Positions 32,011 to 44,189 of a stretch of 64,000 nt of DNA are shown here, piece after piece (position 1 is the first letter of the stretch; the number at the start of each line of letters is the position of its first letter). Under the pieces are notes generated by a model, which saw only the letters and a list, made by a program, of their open reading frames with translations, was not told the origin of the DNA and ran no database searches. Source of the stretch: Magnolia sinica (taxonomy: Eukaryota; Streptophyta; Magnoliopsida; Magnoliales; Magnoliaceae); assembly GCF_029962835.1 (NCBI RefSeq), contig NC_080584.1:83666862-83730861 (forward strand). Direction: 5' to 3'. Both the position numbers and the translations under genes were made by a program.

Positions 32011-32964
32011 ATATGGCCATTGTCTCACCAAATTGAGGGCCTTATGAATAATGATATTTTAGTTTATTTGAATTAAATATAATGATTTTATTTTCATTTA
32101 ATGAAAAATAATTTCTTTATAACGTAAAACATTTCAAAACGGTAGATAAGGGCAAATGTGTCAAATTAACATATTTAAGACATTTCTGATGTTTGTTAAC
32201 AAACAAGCTGTTTCAAATTCAGTACTTAATTTTCGAACTTCAGCCGTAATTATCAAAAAAGTTTTTTTTACTTCTGATTTCAGATTTAACAAACGGGGCC
32301 TAAGATTGATTCCACCAAAAGTGGGCAATGAATGTCCATATCAACGTACATTTAAAAGGCCTGTCTAATGAGTTGATCTCCCTTACATGCAGGGCCTAAC
32401 CTGATTAATGTCTCTGATTTAAAACATCCTGACCATCCAATTAACCGGTTAACATATCATGCTTATGATTAGATATCAATTTTAGTGGTTGAGGACCTAA
32501 AGAGAATCATAAACCTTGATGCATCGGGATGCAAATGTGTTGTGCATAAGATTTTGGAAATGAGGGGTCCATGATTCGGGTGATCCAAACCTTTGCTTTA
32601 ATGGAGCCCACTGTGGACAGGGGATGCCTTGAAATAGACACTAATCCTGTGATTAGTCACCTATAAATAGACACACGAGAAATGGTTTGGATTACCTTCA
32701 AGGGTCCATGGTTCAGGACCTCTGGAGCGGTTCTAAGGAGCATCATCTCCTCTTCCTGATATGCTTTCCATCAAATATATCATCCATTTGGAAGGGGGAA
32801 ATATGAAATATCTATATTTACACTGCATGGTTTAATGATCCAGATCGTTGATCTGCCTCGTCGTTGGTTCTCATTATAAAATGATCATTCAAAATGAATG
32901 GACAGCGATAAAATCTATATATCACGGTGGGCCCTACATAGCTAAGATGGGGCTGGATGGATAT
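32011..32964. other. intergenic, no gene recognised
   Basis: The sequence is AT-rich followed by GTGGGCC-containing remnants near 32890-32940. No splice-compatible coding stretch was found. Confidence 0.45.
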
Positions 32965-33411
32965 CGGATTGCCTACTGAGTAAACTCTGTTGGGCCCACC
33001 GTGAATGTATGTCAATAATCCACACCGTCCATCCGTTTTTTCAGATCATTTAACGGGTTGAGGCCAAAATTGAAGCACACACAAAGCTTAAGTGGATCAT
33101 ACCATGGGAAACAGTGGGAATAATGATTTCAACCGTTGAAACCTTGCCAGGCCCTACAGTGATGTTTATTTGTCTTCCAACCTGTTCATAAGATCACAAA
33201 ACATGGATGAATGGAAAACACAAATATACAATTGATCCAAAACTTTGGATGTTCAATTCACACTGTTCCCGTGGTGTGTTCCATTCGAGCTTTGGATATG
33301 CTTCATTTTTTGGGCTCAAGCCCTAAAAATATCTCGTAAAATGGATTAAAGGAGTGGATAAAATATATAAATCATGGTGGACCCCAAGGAGTTTACTCAA
33401 TACGCAATCCG
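32965..33411. mobile_element. MITE with inverted ends CGGATTGC...GCAATCCG
   Basis: The left end CGGATTGCCTACTGAGTAAA mirrors the right end TTTACTCAATACGCAATCCG. The inner mirror blocks are TGGGCCCACCGTGA and TCATGGTGGACCCC. The target duplication is not evident. The body order resembles the other palindromic elements of this window, but the ends are a distinct type. Confidence 0.75.
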
Positions 33412-36400
33412 CTTTCGGCAGGATGCAATCGGCGATAACTAACAGCAAGCGGTTAACGTCTAAAAGCGAGTTTTGAGAAATAGTTTAAATTGAAAAGTTT
33501 TCAATACATAGCTTGAAAGTCAGGCAGCCACGTGGACAACTATATTAAACAGGATGTAATTGTATTAGATGGGATTTGTCATACCCCAAACTCAGAAACT
33601 GGACTCATAAAATTCTCGATTGCCGAATCCGGCGCCGACAACCTTCATAGTACCTCATTCTCGGCTTCCAGCGCCCATACACCAGATTCCGATCCTGAGA
33701 TCCTACAAAGAGGATTTTCAGTGATTTTTTTTTTATAAATAAAGGAGCATAACCACAAGTGTACTCAAATCACAAAGGCAACATCATCATCACATATTCA
33801 CTAATATCAAAATCTTGAGTACAATACATAAAGGGAAAATACAAGATAATGCCAAAAGCTCCATAAGCTCTACCGCACGCTCATACCTCAGCTCAACTGC
33901 GTCCTATCGTCACCTGCATGCATCTATCATGCATAATCTTATAGAAAGCTTAGAGGGTGGTGTATGTGTGTACACAAGATAAGTGCCAAGCACACAAATA
34001 TCAACATAAGCGAAATACTGGCAAGGCTATAAGTCATTCAATATCAGAGTATGCAATGCAGATCGGCTATACAATGCGGAGTTATAATGAGCCAAATATC
34101 AGATACCGAGGATGCAATACAATATGCAATTCTGAATAGTCACGAATACCATCAACTCTCATCTAGACTATATAAATGCAGAAACATAGCAACCCAAATA
34201 CCAAATGTTGTGGATGTAATGCAATATGCAGATCCTGGCGAGCCCATAATACCATCAACCTTATTCAGGCCATGCAATACAGAAGCACAGTAAACAAAAT
34301 GCTATGTGCGAAGAATGCAATGCAATATGCGGTGCGAAAGAAATGACTAAACTGGAGTGTGAAGTCAGGATGATAGTATGTAGTATCGCAAGTTGTGGGG
34401 TCCATCACAAAGAGACTTCTATCCAAACCAGTCTCATATCTAAAATTGGATAACTAGACTTAATGTGGTAAACTCTTGATCTCAGGTTGGTCGTGCACCC
34501 TAACCGAAATCCTGGCCACCGCAAAGGTATACATAACAAATTAGTTGCGCACCACCAGCCCAAGTAGATAGTGAATGAATGCATGAATGAGTAAAATGAT
34601 GAGTATACAACTCCTGCTCAATAAGTCCACATATCAGTACCATACATCTCTGGGATCATCACCAGGGTCTAGTACACTTTACGCCAGCTTGCTGCCCCAT
34701 CAAGCGCACAACTGGGTAAGTGGAAGAGACCTCACTATCCGCCTACCAATATTGGCCCGGCCCATCGATAGCGAACCCATTTATGAGCTGGTCAGACTCA
34801 GCCTAACATTGCCTACTCCCTCGGGCGGGTAAGGCCACACCCCCTCCTAATCGACCACGACACAGTGAGAGATGCAGCTTACTGGTATACGGCCCTGATG
34901 CGCTCATATATATATCCACTCGATCTAGACGTTGGGGCACCCCCTGGCCTCGAGGGTTTAGGAATTTTCACCCAGGGACATCTATCGCGCCCGTATGCTA
35001 GAACCAAACATTTCTGGTGTCCCATCTGGCCATCCACAACATTCTTGTGGAGGCCACGACCTTGATGTCGCTAGGGCGTATGATGGTCATATCACAAAAT
35101 ATGAGATGCATGAGTCATACCATCCAGTCATGCATCAAACCTACACGTACTGTGCGATCATATGGGACAACTTCGTCTCATAAGGAGTCTCATGATAAAC
35201 CAACCCAATGACATATGCTATGATCAATTACTCTTCATAATAAGCATACATATGATGCGTATGGGTATGTATCATGATGTAATAAAGTACATAGGCATGA
35301 TTATTTGATAGGGCAGACAACAATAATCCATAATCGACCATCACTGGCATATCACATACTGCGAGTATAAACTGGAAGACGTGCTCCTTCTACAACTATA
35401 GGAGCCTATGCGGTATGTCTTACATTAGCCTTCCAGGGCTCTGCATAATCCAAGGTGGAGACGACGGGTCTAGTCCATACATCTAGATAGGTTCTACATA
35501 GTGGATATACCAAACCTAATACTCCATATTCTTCTATATACGACAAGGGACGATGATGTGCTAAGCAATGGATAGCCTAGATGATACACTAATGTCCAAG
35601 ATGGACCTCGCACTAGTCTTAACAAAGAGACAGACGGTGTAGATGATATGTACATGTCACGAGGTCCTAGTAAATGGATACAAAGGTAGGATACATCTCT
35701 CGTGGTGAGTCAAGTGGGTATACAACAATGAGACTTCACAGAGTAAGCTAATAGGGTGAATAATTGGGCTTCCTAAATCTCTATATCATGTAATAATTGA
35801 GCTTTTCTATGGAAAGCCCGATACGTACACAAAGTGGGTTTTGGTGGAGTTCCGACACCTAGGACTATGTGTCTTTCCAAGCAGATTGGGTAGCCCGCTC
35901 AATACCTAAGTGGGCTTTGGGTATGGTCACTAAACTTGGGCATAACATGCATCTAAATGGGTCACCTTTCTATGGAAGGCCCGATATGAACATAATGTGG
36001 GCTCCTGGGCTTGATCAATTCTACAAGGCATGGTGGAAAACACCATTATTAATGGGGGGCCCAACGGTTTAGGTTAGCCTAATGGGTATCACTAACATAG
36101 GTGTGGGCCCAAAGGTTTGGATTAACCCACTAGGTATTACTAGCATAAGTGGGGGCTCAATGATTTGGGATAAGTGCAATAAGGAAGGACGGGTATCGCT
36201 AGCATCAATGGGGCCCAATGATTTGGATAACTCACTAAGGCTAAATAGGTAACACTATGAGGGCCCAATAGATGAGAATGGGCCTGACAAAGGGATCTAG
36301 GGAGGCTTATAATGTGGACATTTAACCACCGATTACTCCCTAGAGAGCGGCCCATTAAGAATCTAATATACAATGGGGCCCATGGCCCGAATACTACTTA

Positions 36401-36429
36401 GGAATAAGAATGGGCATCACACTTAATAT

Positions 36430-37140
36430 TTCATACATCATGGTGGTCTCAAGAAACGGCCCATGGCCCACATACATCAAGATGGGCTATATATATGGGT
36501 AGCCCATGGCTTAGAAATATCATGGCCAAAGGAAACATACACTATAATGGGGTCACACATCACAATTGGGCCTCATCATATAGGCCTCGTATGCATCACA
36601 TTGGGCCTCACACGAGACCACATATACATCACATTGGACCTCATCACATGGGCCTCATATACATCACATTGGGCCTCACACAAGCCCACATATATATCAC
36701 ATTGGGCCTCACCACATGGGCCTCATATACATCACAATGGACCTCATATATAGGCCGCATGTACATCACAATGGGCCTCATATACGGGCCGCAATTACAT
36801 CACAATGGGCTTGAAATACATCACATTAGGTCACATCTCGTGGGCCTGAAATACATCACAATGGGCCACATCTCATGGCTTTGAAATACGTCACATTGGG
36901 CCACATCTCGTGGTCCTCAAATGCATTACGATGGGCCTCAAATACATCACAGTGGACCACATCTCATGAGCCTAAAATACATCACATTGGGTCACATCTC
37001 ATAGGTCTCAAATACATCACATTGGACCACATCTCATGGGCCTGAAATACATCACATTGGGCCACATCTCATGGGCCTCAAATACATTACGATGGGCCAC
37101 ATCTTATGGGCTTGAAATACATCACATTGGACCACATCTC
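36430..37140. repeat. minisatellite, units about 35-38 bp
   Basis: Repeats of ATACATCACATTGGGCC separated by CACATCTCATGGGCCT-like or CTCATATAC-like spacers occur about 18 times with substitutions. Long open frames across it are an effect of the repeat period and not genes. Confidence 0.85.
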
Positions 37141-37429
37141 TCTCAGCTAGCCGATCTCTCTTAGCCAGTTTATAGAACTAGATTTGTGTTTGATGATTGG
37201 CCAGGTGGGACCTACCGATTAATGATATGAATCTCACTTCAGACCCTAGGTGTGGCTGATGGCCCACCATGATTCATATGTTTATCCCATGATAGGGCCA
37301 TTCTCCATGGACCCCATCATGATGTTTATTTTTCCCATTGTGAGAAGGTCATCTAGACCTTGATCTTGTGGGTGGGAAAGGGGTTTTCATCGTTGAAGGC
37401 GAATTTTGCCCGATTTGAAGTTCGCACGA

Positions 37430-38358
37430 TGTCAGTCTCTTGCATTATGTCCAAGGTCTCTCGCTGGCTGAGAGAGATTGGCTCCACTGTTCAAGCCCCG
37501 GACAAGACTCCCTGGTAGACTCGATTGCCTTTCAGTCCCTTCGGATCTCGAAGGTCGATCCTCCCCCTATAAGCAATCCTATCATAGTCAAATGGTCAAA
37601 GCCCCCTATTAGATGGCTGAAGTTAAGTGTTGATTGCTCATCTAGGGGGAAATCCAAGGGAGAGTGGTGGTGGGGGAGTTTGTAGGGACCACCATGGCAA
37701 GACCATCTTTGCATTCCACAGAAGCTACGGGCAATCCACGAATACGATTGCGGAGACCCAAGCCATGCTTGATGGTTTAACTATATGCTACAAGCTGGGT
37801 CTTCTTAACATTATTGTAGAAACTGACTCCAAACTCATTGCTAATGCGGTTGACGAGCCTCAGGCCAACATTTCCTGGAACATCTGGTACAAGTTAGGTG
37901 CTATTCAGCAATCGTGCAGGAACCTCAATCTTAGTTTCAATCATATTCTCCGAGAAGGGAACTCGGTGGCTGACGCCTTGGCAAGATTAGCCAGTGATGA
38001 TGCCCAAAAAGAATATATGGATCCCGGTCAGAACTCCCAAGGTTAGTGAGTGGTGCTATTGTTCTGAACAATGTCAGCATTAGGGTTATTAGGCACTCAT
38101 GATCAGGGCTACTTCTGGCCGGCCCTCTTTCCCTTTCTTTCCAGCTTATGGTCACGTTGTATAGAGCTAGTGGTAGCTTGAGTCGGTTGTTGTCTCTGGC
38201 CCACTCCCAGCCTGGTTTTTCCCTTTTTTGTTTTGTGTCTACACGAGTGAGGTTCGAAACCTTTTTGTTGGACCTGCTTGAAAGGTTATAAAGTTTTCAT
38301 GATTAATGAATGTTTTGTGGCATGAGTCCACATTCTCCAAAAAAAATAATAATAATAA
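37430..38358 (+). pseudogene. LINE 3' end with RNase H (RVT_3) domain
   Basis: On the + strand, VKWSKPPIRWLKLSVDCSSRG (37588 on) continues in the next frame as GNPRESGGGGVCRDHHGK, FAFHRSYGQSTN, AETQAMLDGL, VETDSKLI and HILREGNSVADALARLAS (to about 38008). This is the order of the RNase H domain found at the end of plant L1-type LINEs. The frame break falls in a run of five G at 37646-37650, where four would keep frame. After the stop come a 3' UTR and an A-rich tail with AATAATAATAAT (about 38338-38358). It is 5' truncated. Confidence 0.88.
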
Positions 38359-39049
38359 GAAATAAAAATTCTTGTTCTATAAACACCCACCGTTGGATTT
38401 CTTAGTTCTATGGAATGCTAAACTCCTTAGCTCTCTCTTTAATGGAAGATGATGATAATTGAAGGGCTAGGATGAGAGATTTGGGGGTAGAAAGTGGGCC
38501 ACACATAAAGCTCTTTCTCTCCTTGGAAAGCTTGGACGTCCACCCTCCTTGGTAGCTTGGAATGGTGGAGAGAATGAGAGTGAGAGAGAAGGTGATGGGA
38601 TGAAAGGGATGGGTGAGTGATGGGTAGTATGGGTTGTATAAGAGAGTGACATGAGAGGCATGCGTTGTGTTGACTTTTGGGTGAGAGAGGGATGAGTGTG
38701 ATGGGATGTGTACTTGACTAGTACTGATTGATTGATGTGATGGATTGCGTAGAGATTCTCTCAGGATTCGCAATACGTGGCATTTTTCTCGGAATAAACG
38801 CGGGCCCACAACTCCTAACCTAGGTATCGCATCGGTGCGCAAGTCGCGGCATTGGAACCGCAGCAACGGCGCGGTCTTTAGGGTATAAGTCTCGGGTTGA
38901 GTCGACTCAGGTTTACGGGACGCGACTTAGGATCGCGTGCAAATGCCGATTATAAGTCGCGGTTTGCTGAAATTCTATAGGGAGGATCGCGGGAGTCTAC
39001 GGAATGGTACAGACTAGGATACGGGCCTTAGAGGATTAATATTATTTAT
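38359..39049. other. rest of the host LTR, no gene
   Basis: The left part is CT-rich on the minus strand (leader-like). The right part has CG-rich words such as GACGCGACTTAGGATCGCG. Open frames here have low complexity and no recognisable domain. Confidence 0.4.
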
Positions 39050-39857
39050 TGATGCAGAAATTTGGTTAACCCTCTTCCAACTTGATTACTTGCTTAAGGA
39101 ACAGATAAGGAAGACCTTGGTTAGAATAGGGGACCCTCCGATGCCTAAGTTAGGAAAGGAATCTAGGTCTAGTTGAGTATGGAGAGTTCAGGATAAAGGA
39201 ATTAAGGTCTAGTTGAGTATTGAGAGTTTAGGGCTAAAGATTGTGCGTACCTTTCACCATTAGAGATGTCTTTATTTATAGATAAAGAGAGGCAATGGCG
39301 TAAGAGAGATTTCCCTATTTGTAGGGATGAGTTATAGTAGGATTTGGACCTCGTGAGCATAGGAGGATCTCCTTAGATTTTCGATTGGGATCTCGGCCAG
39401 ATCTGTATCCTAATTGAACCCCACGATCTTCAACTGAGACTTCAGATTGAGGCGGTTGGAATCAGGTCGGTGAATTCTATCGACATGGGGGCATGTTGAA
39501 CTGGGGGTGTGCCGAACTAGAGATATGTCGTCCTAGGGGCATGTCGACCTAGGGGCGTGCCGAACTAGAGATACGTTGTCCTGGGGGCATGTCATCCTGG
39601 GGACGCGCCGAACTAGAGATATGCCGACCTGGATGCGCACCGACCTGAGCCTCTTATCGGGGGCTCGAGTTTGTGTTAAATCAAGTTAGTTCGGCTTCCG
39701 ACTTGTTGACGGGCTCCCGAGTCCTACCTCACCTCCTACTCGACCTTAGAGTAGAAGGTCGAACCTGAGAAGTTAATCCTACGGTCGTGTTTGACCTGGC
39801 AAAATATGCAAGACTCTGACTTAATCCTTAACTATTGGTCAGCTTATTTTCCCTACA
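39050..39857 (-). repeat. 3' LTR of Tat element B
   Basis: On the minus strand it starts TGTAGGGAAAATA (39857) and ends at GATGCA near 39050. It contains several degenerate repeats of GxCGTGCCGAACTAGAGATA (39490-39640), also seen in the other LTR. Confidence 0.85.
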
Positions 39858-40168
39858 AGTAAGTCTGTTAAGGTCAGGTTGGAGAAGATTGCCATTAATG
39901 TAAAGCATAGCGACGCACATGGGAACCGAGGTAAATCTTTAATCATGACATTTCATACCCGAGGTAGCGTGTTATGGCTTGAGATCACATGGGTTGTCAT
40001 GGCGTCATTCCAGCGCTGGGCGTGTAGGGTGATGATGCATGGCTTGTTGTTGGTCGTGGAGCCGAGCGACGAGTGGGAGCGCTCCACATGTCTTTGTAGG
40101 AGAGTAGAGGAGTCAATTTTCAGCAGTGCATTGAATGCAAGTATTGAAAGTTGTGCGGGCAGTCTTGC

Positions 40169-40176
40169 TATAAAAG
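40169..40176 (+). promoter_or_regulatory. TATA box for the antisense ORF of element B
   Basis: TATAAAAG, followed by GGGTCACCC, lies about 150 bp upstream of the ATG at 40321. Element C has TATAAATAGGGG in the equivalent place, preceded in both by a GCATTRAATGC-like word. Confidence 0.6.
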
Positions 40177-40320
40177 GGGTCACCCTAACATGGTGAAGGG
40201 TCAGTTGCCCCTTCTATCCTTGCTGCCTCTGTTCTTCTCCGGTGACAAGTGATTTTCGCTGAAGCGTCCCTTCCTGCGTCCTTCTCTTATTTTTGCATTT
40301 TCGGTCATTTTTGGTCAACC

Positions 40321-42339
40321 ATGCCGAAGATCTCTAGCCAGGTGGGGCATCTTGTCGTGATGGTGGGTCAGAAGACCTTCGGCCCATGTTGAATCAACCA
40401 TCGCACTTGATGATGGTGAGCGACCGGGATATCCAAGTGTCCCATGAGTCACGAGTGGTCGATCGATTCCCGGCGAAGCAGCCGGAGGGTGCGGAGGAGG
40501 CGGCCTCGGCAATAGATGGGGCCAGTGGGTCTTTCTTGGACTCAGAGGATAAGGGGTCAGTTGGATCCGTACTGACGGAGGCCGACTTGGTGAGGATAAA
40601 GTCGAGGTATCACATTCCAGACTTTGTGGTACTTCGTTCCCTCCCCAGGCGAGCTTCCAAACAGTCCTTGTAAGGGCGAAGTGGCCATTTTCAAGGTCAC
40701 CATTCAATGTGGCCTGAGGCTTCCCCTCCAGGAGATAGTGAGAGGGGTGCTGGTATACCTAGGGCTGGATCGTAGGTAGCTAATTCCAAATGCCTGGAGG
40801 TCATTGGTAGGGTCATTCTTTCTTTGGTCCATGCTCAAAGAACCTGAGCTGACCATGAATGAGTTTCTCCACTTATACCAGGTGAAATCCAACCCTTTGC
40901 ATGAGGGTTGGTATTACTTTGCCTCTTAGCGGGGGACTCGCAAAGCCTTGATTACGAACGCCCCGACCTCGAATAAAGATTGGAAGGACAATTGGTTTTG
41001 GGCGTCGGGGAACTAGGAGACACCAAGGATCACCAGGCTAAGCTCTTGGGTTCCGACCTCCTTTGCTACTCCAGGTCGGTAGGGTCAAACTGTTGTATCT
41101 TAGTTTGATTTGTTCCTCCCTTTCTTCCTATTTTTATAACTGTGGCTGTTTGTGGTAGTCCTGCCTAAGTACCCTGCAAGCGTGGGCGTGGAAGAAAGAG
41201 CTAAGATTGCTGTAGCGAAGTCGGTGGACGCCAAGCTGCGGTCGTGGAGGCACTTAATCGCACCTCAATTGTTGCTCAGATCAGGTCTCGACTTGTTCTT
41301 GACTGGTACACCTTTTTCATGTCTTGGTCGTAGGTGCACCCTTTGTTTTATACGCTTACCGACTCCCGTTGTCTTGTTGTGCAGAGATGCCCGAGCAAAG
41401 TCGGAATAAGCATAAGGCTCCATCCTCGACCAAGCTAGCCCAGAAGAAGTAGAAGCACGCATCGAAGAAAGCAACTGGCGAGCCCCCCGCTACTGTTGTC
41501 ACTCCTCCAAAGTGGACCGAGGTTTCTAGAGGTGCAAAGGTCGGTGCGGGGGAAGCCCCCTTGGTCGAAATTCAGCCTTCCAAGGTGTGGGTGGCTTCTA
41601 GTTGCAAGGCTCCACCTTTGTCTTAGCTAGTCGCTCGGTCGGTCGGTGCGGGGGAATTCGGTTGTTGCCACAACAAAGAGCCTTATGCCTTAGATTTCTC
41701 GGCATGTGTCTGACGTCGAATTTGCCCGGGCAATGGAGATGCCCGCAGAGGCCGTCGCAGGCCATATGGAGGCTCTTTTTTTTATAGGGAAGTCTTTCTC
41801 CTTATTATGGCTAATCTCTTTTATTTGAGCGGTCTTCTAATCATGAGCTTCTTTTTCAGTTTGCCCCTTCCCTTGTGAGTACTCATCACAACATTCTTAA
41901 GACGGAGTGAAATGAGGCGGAGTTGGCTTTGTTGCAAAAGAGTGTTGAGTCTGAGCAGCTCCATTATGAGAATGCTGCTCTACTGGCTCAAGCGAATGGT
42001 TCGAAGGTCGAGCTAGAGGCCACGAGGACCGATTTAAAGGGAGTGAAGACACTTCTAAAAGAGGCCCTAGAAAAGGGTGCTCGGTGGAAGTCTAAGAATG
42101 TCAAGCTGAAGCACACCCTTACCGTGAAGGCACGGGAGGCTCGGGCGGCTCTCTTGAAGGCTAAGTAGGCAGGGGCAGAGGAGTTTATGGCCTCCAAGGA
42201 ATGGGAGGACGAGAGGGATGCTTTATATAACGCCGGGTATGAAAAATGCTTGGAAGATATTAAAGAGGTGCACCCTAAGCTTAACCTAACTGTTTTCAAG
42301 GTCAACTCCTCCAAGGGTCCTACTCCGACTGAGAACTAA
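40321..42339 (+). pseudogene. antisense ORF of Tat element B, Transposase_28-type, decayed
   Basis: The frame starts MPKISSQVGHLVV, then shifts to SDRDIQVSHES, SVLTEADLVRIKSRYHIPD (about 40567-40623), GEVAIFKVTIQCGLRLPL, LIPNAWRSLVGSFF, MNEFLHLYQVK, GWYYFAS and TSNKDWKDNWFWASGN (to about 41010). This is the domain named putative gypsy-type transposon (PF04195). At least three in-frame stops interrupt it. Intron-like AG and GT boundaries around 41080-41160 and 41284-41384 suggest that it was spliced. The last part (41923-42339) is a charged coiled coil, SVESEQLHYENAALLAQ to VNSSKGPTPTEN. It lies convergent to integrase; its role in the element is unknown. Confidence 0.82.
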
Positions 42340-42699
42340 GGCTTCCCTCTTCTGAGCAATATCGTCTACTACTCCTCCGAGCTATTCATGCTATGCTTTT
42401 GTACTTTTTGTAATTCTCGTACCCTTAGTAATGACATAGTTTTTCTGTCATAGTGATTGTTCTGTGTGATTTGTCGAAGTAGATTAGTTAGTCCTGTCAC
42501 GGCAGGTCGGACATGACTGTAGGTTGGACCCTTAATCATTTTAAGAGTATTATTTTTAGCCATGGCGATAGCTCGCTGCTCTTCCTCTTTGTTGTAGGAA
42601 GCCCTTAGTAGGTCATTTGCAGACATAGAGCAAAATCATTTCGTCATCGGGATTTTATTATAATTTCCGTAGATTCGACATTGTAGATTGGAGATAACA

Positions 42700-44185
42700 G
42701 GAAAGTAGACTTAACATAGTAGAAAAGTAGATACGTACACATGGTAGATTTTCAGGTGTTCAGCATTCTACGGTGTGGTATGGGTCGTCCCTCCATACTT
42801 TCCAATTGATACGTTCCATGTCAGCTCATGCTTGTGACTTTGTAGGTTCCTTCCCAGTTCGGAGCCAGGGTTCCTGAGTCGGGCTCTTTGGTATTCTGGA
42901 AGGTTCTGCGGAGGACCAGGTTCCCTGCTCGAAACCTTCTCACCTTCACTCTGGAATTGTAGGAACGAGCGGTCTGCTGCTACCGAGCTGCTACCCTAAG
43001 TTGGGCCTATTCTCTCCTTTCTTCGATCAGGTCCAGGTCCAGCATCATCTACTCGGCATTCTGGCATTCGTCGTAGGAGCAAGTCCATGCAGTCGAGAGT
43101 CCAATTTCTACTGGGACAACTGCCTCTGCGCCAAAGGCTAGGGAGAAAGGCGTTTCCCCTGTAACTATCCGAGCAGTAGTTCAGTATGTCCAGAGGACGT
43201 GGGGAAGCTCTTCTACCCAGGCTCCTTTGGACTTCTCAAGCTTGGTCTGGAGGTGGCTCTTGATGATCTTGTTGACTGCTTCAACCTGACCGTTAGCTTG
43301 AGGGTGCCGAGGTAACAAGTGGATGTTCCAGATTCTGAGGTTCTCACACATGCCTCGGAATTGTTTGTTGTCGAATTCCTTCCCATTGTCCGAGACGATG
43401 GTGTGAGGAATTTCGTATCAATATATAATGTTCTTTCAAATGAAGTCGGTAATCTTCTGCTTAGTGATTTTGGCTAGGGGCTCGGCCTTAACCCACTTAA
43501 TAAAGTAGTCGACCGTAATGATCATGAACTTAGTCTGTCCCTTGCTAGTCGGTAGTGGACCAATGATATCTATCCCCCACTGGGCAAAGGGTCAGGGTCT
43601 AGTCCTAGGAGTCAATTGCTTGGACAGTTGATGAGGTATTGTCACAAATAATTGACACTTGTTGCATTTTTCAGGTGTATTGTTCGGCATCCATTGGATG
43701 GTCGGCCAAAAGTATCATTACAGAATGACTTTATGAGTGAGAGCACGACTGCCGGAGTGGTTACCGCAAATCCCTTTGTGAGTTTCTCTCAAGACGTACT
43801 CGGCCTCATTAGGTCGGAGGCATCTGAGGTAGGGGAGAGAGAATCCCTTCTTGTACAAGATATCACCAACCATTGTGTACTGGGATCGGAGTGTACGCGC
43901 TTCCAGCTGATCTTCATGTAGCTTTCCTTCCTTAAGGTAGACGATTATCAGATCCATCCAAGTTGGTTCCGAATTTATCAGGAGGACCGTGTCTGGGTCG
44001 GCTTCGTTGATGCTTGGTTCAGTTAGGAATTCAATCGGGACTGGTTTCGGTATGTCATCTTCTGTCGCTGTGGCAATCTTTACCAACATGTTCGCTTTGG
44101 AATTCTCTGATTTAGGGATCAGAATGACGTTACATTTTAAGAATTTACCGATCAATTCTCGAGCCTTATGCAAGTAGGCCTTCAT
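42700..44185 (-). pseudogene. integrase and second RNase H C-terminus of element B
   Basis: The minus-strand frame from 44185 reads HKARELIGKFLKCNVILIP, NSKANMLVKIAT (end of the second RNase H), then NEAEYVLRETHKGICGNHSG, the zinc-binding HHCC region. The core follows: QWGIDIIGPLPTSKGQT with catalytic Asp near 43573, IVSDNGKEFDNKQF with the second Asp near 43395, and NGQVEAVNKIIKSHL with Glu near 43280. A C-terminal RPFRAGxLVLR-like part ends near 42740. Stop codons and frame breaks occur (for example near 43410 and 43640). Integrase joins element cDNA to the host genome; this copy is inactive. Confidence 0.88.
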
Positions 44186-44189
44186 CCTC

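Larger units (their letters stand above)
33577..39049 (-). mobile_element. part of a long LTR, interrupted by a LINE and cut by Tat element B
   Basis: The + strand begins TGTCATACCCCAAACTC, the complement of a typical LTR 3' end (GGGGTATGACA) for a minus-strand element. Inside is a minisatellite (36430-37140) and an inserted LINE 3' end (about 37430-38358). A minus-strand TTATACAA near 38640 precedes a CTCTCTCACTCTCATTC leader, fitting U3-R. The other LTR end was not found, and Tat element B starts at 39050. Treating it as one LTR is inference. Confidence 0.5.

Noticed and set aside
36463-36884. long + strand frames rich in His, Ile and Gly
   Set aside because: They follow the period of the minisatellite and are not coding.
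38408-38866. 152-codon minus-strand frame, Ser/Pro-rich
   Set aside because: It is low-complexity leader-like LTR DNA with no recognisable domain.
40315-40707. 130-codon minus-strand frame, Pro-rich
   Set aside because: It is antisense to the Transposase_28-type ORF, whose frame has clear family resemblance.
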